Under the pieces are notes generated by a model. It was not told the origin of the DNA, searched no databases, and worked only from the letters and a program-made list of their open reading frames with translations. Position numbers and translations under genes: made by a program. Of a stretch of 11,987 bases of DNA, positions 7,501 to 11,987 are shown piece after piece; position 1 is the first letter of the stretch, and the number at the start of each line of letters is the position of its first letter. The stretch is from the NCBI GenBank assembly GCA_035760645.1, contig DASTSO010000030.1:1-11987 (forward strand), given 5' to 3'. This DNA comes from DASSTY01 sp035760645 (lineage in GTDB: Bacteria; Gemmatimonadota; Gemmatimonadetes; Gemmatimonadales; GWC2-71-9).

Positions 7501-7941
7501 GTGCCGCCCCTGGATCCCGCGCTCGAGGCCGCCGCGCACGCCGCCCTGAGCCGCACCGCCGACGCCCTCACCGACCGCCTCGCCGAGGCGCTCCGGCCGG
7601 TGGAGCTCACCCCCACGCAGTACGGGGTGCTGCGCGCGCTGCGCGAGGCGGGCGCGGCGGGGCTGCGCTGCAGCGACCTGGGCCAGCGGCTCGTCACCCG
7701 CGAGCCCGACGTCACCCGGCTCCTCGACCGGCTCGACCGCCGGGGGCTGATCCAGCGCTGGCGCGACGACGACGACCGCCGGGTGGTGCGCGCCCGGCTC
7801 ACCGCCGAGGGGCTCCGGCTCACCAACAGCCTCGACCGCCTCGTCGCCGACTTCTACGCGCGCACGCTGGGCCACCTCGACGAGCCGCAGCTCCGCACCC
7901 TCCTCGCCACCCTCGAGCGGATCCGACAGCCGCCGGTCTGA
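7501..7941 (+). CDS. MarR-family transcriptional regulator
   Basis: A 146-residue winged helix-turn-helix regulator, the usual MarR length; such proteins bind DNA as dimers and often release it on binding a small ligand. Visible parts are an N-terminal dimerisation helix (1-34); LTPTQYGVLRALREAG (36-51); the helix-turn-helix CSDLGQRLVTREPDVTRLLD (57-76) with the recognition helix from about 68; the wing with DDDDRRVVRARLTAEG (89-104), containing the family's D-x-R...LT motif; and C-terminal helices (105-142). Cys57, just before the helix-turn-helix, could be redox-sensitive, but that is speculation. Start is GTG; no upstream in-frame alternative has a ribosome site, and the promoter geometry supports a leaderless message. 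It is divergent from glnA and 77 bases upstream of the Bax-inhibitor-like gene, which has its own promoter. Likely targets are itself, that gene and possibly glnA. Confidence 0.9.
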   Translation: MPPLDPALEAAAHAALSRTADALTDRLAEALRPVELTPTQYGVLRALREAGAAGLRCSDLGQRLVTREPDVTRLLDRLDRRGLIQRWRDDDDRRVVRARLTAEGLRLTNSLDRLVADFYARTLGHLDEPQLRTLLATLERIRQPPV

Positions 7942-7954
7942 GCGGCGTCCGCGC

Positions 7955-7983
7955 TGGACACGCGCGCCGCGGCCGGGGATATT
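7955..7983 (+). promoter_or_regulatory. Promoter of the Bax-inhibitor-1 family gene
   Basis: -35 TGGACA (7955-7960, 5/6), a 17-bp spacer, and -10 GATATT (7978-7983, 4/6), starting 14 bases after the marR stop. Predicted leader of about 29 bases containing AGGAG at 8006-8010. Confidence 0.6.
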
Positions 7984-8018
7984 CCGGCATCCCCCACCCT
8001 CCCACAGGAGAGCTGGCC

Positions 8019-8759
8019 ATGGCCACACGGTCACAGAACCCCGTCCTGGGCCGCATCGACTTCGGCGCGCAGCCGCGCGTCGCCGCGGAGCCGATGACGC
8101 TGGGCGGCGTCGTCCGGAAGACCGGCGTGCTGCTCGCGCTCGCGGCGGCGGCCGCCGCCTGGACGTGGCACCAGGTGCTCGCGGGCGGCCTCTCGGGCAA
8201 CGTCGGCACGATGATGCTCGTCGGCGCCCTCGGCGGCTTCGGCGTCGCCTGGTACACCGCGCGCAACCCCGAGCGTGCCGCCGTCACCGGCCCGATCTAC
8301 GCCGTGCTCGAGGGGCTGCTCCTGGGCGCCATCTCGGCGCTCATGAACGCACGCTACGCCGGCCTGCCGCTCCTCGCCGTGGCGCTCACGATGTGCACCC
8401 TGGGCGTCATGCTCGTGCTCTACCGCGCGGGGCTGGTGCGCGCCACCGAGCGCTTCAAGACGATCGTCGTCTCCTGCACCGCGGCGATCGCCGTCTTCTA
8501 CCTCATCGTCATCGTCGCCGGACTCTTCGGCGTGGCGCCGCCGCCCTTCCTCTGGCAGTCGGGCGCGATCGGCATCGGCTTCAGCCTGTTCGTCACCGGG
8601 CTCGCCGCGTTCAACCTGATCCTCGACTTCGACCTCATCGAGCGCGGCCTGGGGCACGACCCGGCCGAGTACGAGTGGTTCGCCGCGTTCGGGCTCGTCG
8701 TCACCCTCTTCTGGCTCTACATCGAGATGCTGCGGCTGCTGGGCAAGCTGCGGCGCTAG
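8019..8759 (+). CDS. Bax inhibitor-1 / YccA family membrane protein
   Basis: A 246-residue polytopic inner-membrane protein of the Bax1-I family. About seven membrane segments can be seen: roughly 33-52, 62-80, 90-108, 115-136, 147-171, 180-203 and 219-241. The C-terminal half carries the family signature ILDFDLIERG (201-210) and YEWFAAFGLVVTLFWLYIEM (218-237), placing acidic residues in and near the last helices. Structurally studied bacterial members act as pH-sensitive calcium leak channels, and others bind the FtsH regulator YccA-style; which applies here cannot be told. A short hydrophilic N-terminus (1-27) precedes the first helix. ATG at 8019 follows AGGAG with an eight-base gap. Its own promoter lies after marR, so it may be controlled by that regulator. 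It ends in TAG-GCGG, then the strong hairpin at 8785. Confidence 0.9.
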   Translation: MATRSQNPVLGRIDFGAQPRVAAEPMTLGGVVRKTGVLLALAAAAAAWTWHQVLAGGLSGNVGTMMLVGALGGFGVAWYTARNPERAAVTGPIYAVLEGLLLGAISALMNARYAGLPLLAVALTMCTLGVMLVLYRAGLVRATERFKTIVVSCTAAIAVFYLIVIVAGLFGVAPPPFLWQSGAIGIGFSLFVTGLAAFNLILDFDLIERGLGHDPAEYEWFAAFGLVVTLFWLYIEMLRLLGKLRR

Positions 8760-8784
8760 GCGGGTCGGCGGACCGGCCGATCGC

Positions 8785-8828
8785 AACGACGAGGGCCCCG
8801 GATCGGATGATCCGGGGCCCTCGTCGTT
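8785..8828. terminator. Bidirectional terminator between the Bax-inhibitor-like gene and HU
   Basis: A perfect 20-bp stem (8785-8804 with 8809-8828) around loop GGAT, with core GAGGGCCCCGGATC. It lies 25 bases after the plus-strand stop and 24 bases after the minus-strand HU stop. The A-A/T-T ends give only short tails on each strand. Confidence 0.8.
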
Positions 8829-8852
8829 CAGCTCAGGCAGCGAGCGCGGCGC

Positions 8853-9146
8853 TTACTTCTTCTTGCCGTTGACGAGCTGCTTGAGGCCCGCGCCGGCCTT
8901 GAAGGCCGGGACCTTGGCGGCCTTGATCTTCACCGTCTCGCCGGTCTGCGGGTTGCGGCCCTTGCGCGCGGCGCGCGCCTTCACGCCGAAGACGCCGAAG
9001 CCGGTGAGCGCGACCTTGTTCCCCTTCTTGAGCTCCTTGGCGATGATGCCCGAGTTCGAGAAGAGCGAATCGACGATGCGGGACGCCTGGGCCTTCGGCA
9101 GCTCGTGCTCCTCGGCGAGGGCCGCGACCAACTCCTGCTTGTTCAT
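8853..9146 (-). CDS. hup: HU family DNA-binding protein
   Basis: A 97-residue histone-like protein that bends and compacts DNA as a dimer. It opens with MNKQELVAALAEEHELPKAQ, a typical HU helical N-terminus. The central ALTGFGVFGVKARAARKGRN PQTGE region (46-70) is the family signature, with the DNA-inserting Arg-Asn-Pro-Gln-Thr-Gly tip at about 64-69. KVPAFKAGAGLKQLV (78-92) is the closing helix, and the tail is lysine-rich (GKKK). ATG at 9146 is preceded by AGGAG (9157-9153) with a six-base gap. The frame stays open further upstream but without family resemblance. It is monocistronic, bounded by hairpins at 8785 and 9282. HU and IHF subunits cannot be separated firmly by eye, but the single-gene context and length favour HU. 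Confidence 0.95.
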   Translation of the reverse strand: MNKQELVAALAEEHELPKAQASRIVDSLFSNSGIIAKELKKGNKVALTGFGVFGVKARAARKGRNPQTGETVKIKAAKVPAFKAGAGLKQLVNGKKK

Positions 9147-9252
9147 CAAGCACTCCTGGCGCAAACGGATGAGTGGGGAGACGCGCGGCGGCGGCCGGAT
9201 CGCGACGCTTGCGACGTCGCTGATCGCAGCACCCGCGCGCAAAGGGGCGTGA

Positions 9253-9282
9253 AGTATGCGAACACGATGCCCGAAACCGCAA
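9253..9282 (-). promoter_or_regulatory. Candidate HU promoter
   Basis: On the minus strand, -35-like TTGCGG (9282-9277), an 18-bp spacer, and -10-like CATACT (9258-9253). Transcription would begin near 9246, giving a leader of about 100 bases before the HU ATG. It directly abuts the terminator of the preceding gene. Confidence 0.4.
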
Positions 9283-9312
9283 GCGGGGCGCGGCATCTCG
9301 CCGCGCCCCGCT
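9282..9312 (-). terminator. Hairpin terminator after the 168-residue gene
   Basis: Perfect 13-bp stem AGCGGGGCGCGGC with a five-base loop, 36 bases after the minus-strand stop at 9349 and followed by TTGCGGTTT in that direction. It insulates HU from upstream transcription. Confidence 0.6.
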
Positions 9313-9348
9313 CGGTGCCGCCGCCTCCGGCCGTCACTCGGGCCCGGG

Positions 9349-9855
9349 TCACCCGGCCGCCGCTTTCGCCGGAGCCCGGGCCTGCGCCGCCTCCCCGGTC
9401 GCCGCAGCGGCGGGGTCCGCGCGGTCCGCCGGCGCGCCCGCCGGCGCCGTGTCCTCCTCGAGCAGGCGTCCGAAGGCCGCCATCAGCTGGTCGCCCCAGC
9501 GCTCGACGTCCACGCCGAGGCAGCCGGCGTCGCGCTTGCGGAGCGGGCGGCGGCGGAAGCGGCGCGCGCGCCGGGCCAGCCGCGCGAGGCAGGCGCGCCG
9601 CTCGTCGTCGGCCAGGAGCTCGGCCACCTCGGGCGCATCGAGGTCGAGCTTCTCGTAGCCGCGCACCAGCACGTGCAGCGCGAGACACCAGTGCAGCGCG
9701 AGCCCCGCCTCGTCGGGGTTCACCGCCGCCGCGGCCAGTCCGCTCGGGCGCGCGCCGCCCCGCCCCGTGGCCGATCCGCTCGCCTCCCGCAGCGCCCGGG
9801 CCCACGCGTAATACGTGCCGAGCGCCTCGATGCCCCGCCGCTTCGCCTTGCCCAT
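9349..9855 (-). CDS. Small basic protein of unknown function
   Basis: I do not recognise this 168-residue protein. The N-terminal half looks helical (residues 8-25, then NPDEAGLALHWCLALHVLVR at 46-65). An acidic stretch (DLDAPEVAELLADDE, 71-85) is followed by a strongly basic run at 86-108 containing ARRARRFRRRPLRKRD, which could contact nucleic acid. GCLGVDVERWGDQLMAAFGRL (111-131) is a further helix, and 136-168 is an Ala/Pro-rich, probably disordered tail. No signal peptide or membrane segment is clear. ATG at 9855 has a G-rich AGGGGGCGAG just upstream, a mediocre ribosome site. It lies between uup and HU on the same strand, with a hairpin on each side, so it is likely transcribed alone. 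Codon use matches its neighbours, and the ordered amino-acid pattern supports a real gene. Confidence 0.65.
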   Translation of the reverse strand: MGKAKRRGIEALGTYYAWARALREASGSATGRGGARPSGLAAAAVNPDEAGLALHWCLALHVLVRGYEKLDLDAPEVAELLADDERRACLARLARRARRFRRRPLRKRDAGCLGVDVERWGDQLMAAFGRLLEEDTAPAGAPADRADPAAAATGEAAQARAPAKAAAG

Positions 9856-9898
9856 CTCGCCCCCTGGCCGGTGTGGTCGGATGGGCCCAACCTATCGG

Positions 9899-9926
9899 GC
9901 CGCGCCACCCGCCGCGGTGGCGCGGC
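9899..9926 (-). terminator. Hairpin terminator of uup
   Basis: Perfect 11-bp stem GCCGCGCCACC with a six-base loop, beginning 14 bases after the uup stop. No T-run follows in the minus direction, where the sequence continues CCGATAGG. Confidence 0.5.
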
Positions 9927-9940
9927 TCACCCCGCCGGGC

Positions 9941-11875
9941 TCACCCGGCCAGCTCGGCGAGCGTCTCCCAGCGCGCATAGGCCTCGGCCAGCTCGCCCTC
10001 GAGCGCCTCGAGCCGCTTCGAGGCGGCGGCGAGCGCGTCGCCGCCCTCGCGGCGGTAGAAGTCGGGATCCGCGAGCGCCGCGTGCAGCTCGCGCTGCTCG
10101 GTTTCCAGCGCCTCGATGCGCTCGGGCAGCCCCTCGAGCTCGCGCTGCTCCTTCCAGGTGAGCTTGCGGGGCTTCGGGGCCGGCGGCGCCAGAGGCGCGG
10201 CCGCCGAGGCCCGCGCGCCGGTGGCCGCGCTCTTCGACGCGCTCCGCCCCGCCGCGGCCGGCTCGATCGCCGGCCGCGTCTCCTCCACCCGCTTCCAGTC
10301 GCTGTAGCCGCCGGCGTACTCGCCGACGCGGCCGCCACCCTCGAGCACGAGGGTGCTCGTGACGACGTGGTCGAGGAAGTCGCGGTCGTGGCTCACGACG
10401 AGGAGCGTGCCGTCGAAGTCGAGCAGCAGCTCCTCGAGGAGATCGAGCGTCTCGATGTCGAGGTCGTTCGTCGGCTCGTCGAGCACGAGGAGGTTGAAGG
10501 ACCGGGTGAAGAGCCGGGCGAGCAGGAGCCGGTTGCGCTCGCCGCCCGAGAGGGCGCGCACCGGCTGGTGGGCGCGGTCGGGGGTGAAGAGGAAGTCCTC
10601 GAGGTAGCTCATCACGTGGCGGTGCTGGCCGTTGAAGACGACCGTGTCGCCGCCGCCCAGCGTGACGTTGTCGCGCACCGACGCCGCCTCGTCGAGCTGC
10701 GCGCGGAGCTGGTCGAAGTAGGCGACCTCGACGCCGGTCCCGTGGCGCACCGTGCCCGCCTGCGGCGCGAGCTCGCCCAGCAGCAGGCGCAGCAGCGTCG
10801 TCTTCCCCGAGCCGTTCGGGCCGATGATGCCGACGCGGTCGCCGCGCACGATGGTCGTGGAGAAGTCCTGCACGACGGGGCGATGATCGTAGGCGAAGGC
10901 GACGCCCTTCGCCTCGATGACGAGGCGGCCCGAGCGCTCGGCCTCCTGGAGCTGCATGCGGGCGGCCCCGGGCTGCGTGCGGCGCGCGCGGCGCTGCTCG
11001 CGCATCGCCTCGAGGCGGCGCACGCGGCCCTCGTTGCGGGTACGGCGCGCCTGGATCCCCTGGCGGATCCACGCCTCCTCCTGCGCCAGCTTCTTGTCGA
11101 ACTCGGCCCACTGCTTCGCCTCCGCCGCGAGCGCCTCCTCCTTGCGCGCGAGGAAGGTGTCGTAGTCGCAGGCCCAGTCGAGGAGCCGGCCGCGGTCCAG
11201 CTCGACGATGCGGGTGGCGAGGTGGCGCAGGAAGGCGCGGTCGTGGGTGACGAAGAGCAGCGTCCGGCCCTCGTCGAGCAGGAACCGCTCGAGCCAGTCG
11301 ATGCTCTCGATGTCGAGGTGGTTGGTGGGCTCGTCGAGGAGCAGCAGATCGGGCCCGCGCACGAGCGCCTGCGCGAGGAGCACGCGCCGCTTGAGCCCGC
11401 CCGAGAGCGCCGTGAACTCGGCATCGGGATCGAGACCCAGGTGGCTCAGCACCGTCTCCACGCGATGATGCAGCCGCCAGCCGTCGGCCGCCTCGACCTG
11501 GCGGTGCAGCCGGTCGAGCTGCGCGAGCAGCGCGTCGCTCGTCTCGGTGGCGAGCCGGTGGCTCACGTCGTGGTAGCGCGCGAGGAGATCGCCCAGGTGG
11601 CCGAGCCCCTGCGAGACGACCTCGAAGGCGGTGCCGGCGACGTCGGACGGGATCTCCTGCGGCAGCATGGTGATGGTCGCGCCCTGCTGGCGCACGACTT
11701 CGCCCGCGTCGAGCGGCTGCGCCCCGGCGACGACGCGCAGGAGCGTGCTCTTGCCGGCCCCGTTGCGGCCCACGAGGCAGACGCGCTCGCCGCGGTCGAT
11801 GGCGAGCGTGACGTCGTCGAGCAGCGCGGGGCCGCCGAGGGCGAGAGAGGCCTGACGGAGGGTGAGGAGAGCCAT
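9941..11875 (-). CDS. uup: ABC-F family ATPase, Uup type
   Basis: A 644-residue soluble protein with two ATP-binding cassettes and no membrane domain. ABC-F proteins act at the ribosomal E site or in quality control; E. coli Uup also affects transposon excision and binds branched DNA. Cassette 1 has Walker A GRNGAGKST (36-44), signature LSGGL (157-161) and Walker B LLLLDEPTNHLD (177-188). The linker carries the Uup hallmark EEAWIRQGIQARRTRNEGRV (266-285). Cassette 2 has Walker A GPNGSGKTT (352-360), signature LSGGE (442-446) and Walker B LLVLDEPTNDLD (462-473). An Ala/Pro-rich spacer (535-568) leads to a C-terminal coiled-coil domain (570-644), as in Uup. ATG at 11875 gives the expected MALLTLRQASLALGG start. 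The frame is open to 11953 but that extension is not family-like. No ribosome site precedes the ATG; a -10-like TATTTT eight bases upstream suggests a leaderless mRNA. Confidence 0.95.
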   Translation of the reverse strand: MALLTLRQASLALGGPALLDDVTLAIDRGERVCLVGRNGAGKSTLLRVVAGAQPLDAGEVVRQQGATITMLPQEIPSDVAGTAFEVVSQGLGHLGDLLARYHDVSHRLATETSDALLAQLDRLHRQVEAADGWRLHHRVETVLSHLGLDPDAEFTALSGGLKRRVLLAQALVRGPDLLLLDEPTNHLDIESIDWLERFLLDEGRTLLFVTHDRAFLRHLATRIVELDRGRLLDWACDYDTFLARKEEALAAEAKQWAEFDKKLAQEEAWIRQGIQARRTRNEGRVRRLEAMREQRRARRTQPGAARMQLQEAERSGRLVIEAKGVAFAYDHRPVVQDFSTTIVRGDRVGIIGPNGSGKTTLLRLLLGELAPQAGTVRHGTGVEVAYFDQLRAQLDEAASVRDNVTLGGGDTVVFNGQHRHVMSYLEDFLFTPDRAHQPVRALSGGERNRLLLARLFTRSFNLLVLDEPTNDLDIETLDLLEELLLDFDGTLLVVSHDRDFLDHVVTSTLVLEGGGRVGEYAGGYSDWKRVEETRPAIEPAAAGRSASKSAATGARASAAAPLAPPAPKPRKLTWKEQRELEGLPERIEALETEQRELHAALADPDFYRREGGDALAAASKRLEALEGELAEAYARWETLAELAG

Positions 11876-11883
11876 GGGGGAGG

Positions 11884-11889
11884 AAAATA
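11884..11889 (-). promoter_or_regulatory. -10 box of uup, possibly leaderless
   Basis: TATTTT on the minus strand, separated from the ATG by CCTCCCCC (eight bases), so transcription would start at or next to the start codon. No good -35 is visible at the expected place (about 11907-11912 reads GCCAAA). Confidence 0.45.
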
Positions 11890-11987
11890 GGCGGATGGCG
11901 CGCGCATTTGGCCCCATCTGGACTCCGCTTTTTGGCGCTTTTCCCCGGGCCAACTTCTTCGCACCTTGGGGGCGTCCGCTCGACCCG

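Noticed and set aside
7362..7826. N-terminal extension of glutamine synthetase up to 7826
   Set aside because: It would overlap marR and its promoter. GSIII-like sequence and a ribosome site begin at 7361, giving the usual family length.
5022..8759. A 1245-codon plus-strand open frame running antisense to glutamine synthetase III
   Set aside because: The translation over glnA is Arg/Glu/Leu/Gly-rich with no family resemblance, as expected opposite a high-GC gene. Only its last 247 codons (8019 on) are real, as the Bax-inhibitor-like gene.
9147..9296. Longer HU start at 9296
   Set aside because: The extra 50 residues lack HU similarity and pass through a hairpin and promoter region. The ATG at 9146 has a clear AGGAG site and the canonical MNKQEL start.
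9815..11890. A 691-codon plus-strand open frame antisense to uup
   Set aside because: Low-complexity Arg/Ala/Leu/Glu translation, fully explained by GC-biased codons of the well-supported uup gene on the other strand.
11876..11953. 26-residue N-terminal extension of Uup
   Set aside because: The family begins at the MALLTLR-like sequence, and the upstream part contains the -10-like box.

Overview
The window is about 12 kb of very GC-rich bacterial chromosome, with strong G/C third-position bias. It carries ten genes, mostly housekeeping or general physiology. The gene set (type III glutamine synthetase, Uup-type ABC-F ATPase, Bax-inhibitor-1 family protein, phosphodiester glycosidase, lineage-specific secreted proteins) and composition would fit Gemmatimonadota or a similar high-GC soil phylum. 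That assignment is inference; there is no rRNA or other phylogenetic marker here. I see no tRNA, rRNA, CRISPR array, transposase, integrase or phage gene.

Layout. (1) 1-960 (+): 3' two-thirds of ahcY, with an odd in-frame 31-residue duplication at the window edge. (2) 960-1096: a GC-rich repeat element containing a perfect hairpin. (3) 1192-3061 (+): a two-gene unit from a good sigma70-like promoter, encoding a secreted coiled-coil protein of unknown function and a phosphodiester glycosidase family protein. (4) 3140-4171 (+): a lipoprotein with an SdiA-regulated/phytase-like propeller fold, ending at a very strong bidirectional hairpin. (5) 4261-4833 (-): a minimal M50-type membrane metalloprotease. 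(6) 5052-5166: a second copy of the repeat element, directly after the 3' end of glutamine synthetase III (5166-7361, -). (7) A divergent promoter region at 7362-7500, then a MarR-family regulator (+) and a Bax-inhibitor-1 family membrane protein (+). (8) A bidirectional terminator, then HU (-), a small unknown protein (-) and uup (-) reaching nearly to the right edge.

I found no convincing undescribed multi-gene system. The most notable signals are non-coding. Two copies of a palindromic element (8-bp GGCGGGAC arrays, a GAGCCTCCGGTG hairpin, then inverted GTCCCGCC units) start exactly in the TAG stop codons of ahcY and glnA. All four TAG stop codons in the window are followed by GCGG. Several genes have a -10-like box 7-8 nt before the start codon and no Shine-Dalgarno sequence, which suggests leaderless mRNAs. 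The ahcY duplication is either a real gene oddity or an assembly artefact.

Functional links are limited. AhcY removes S-adenosylhomocysteine, GSIII assimilates ammonium, HU compacts DNA, and Uup acts at ribosomes or DNA. The MarR regulator sits between glnA and the Bax-inhibitor-like gene and could control either or both.
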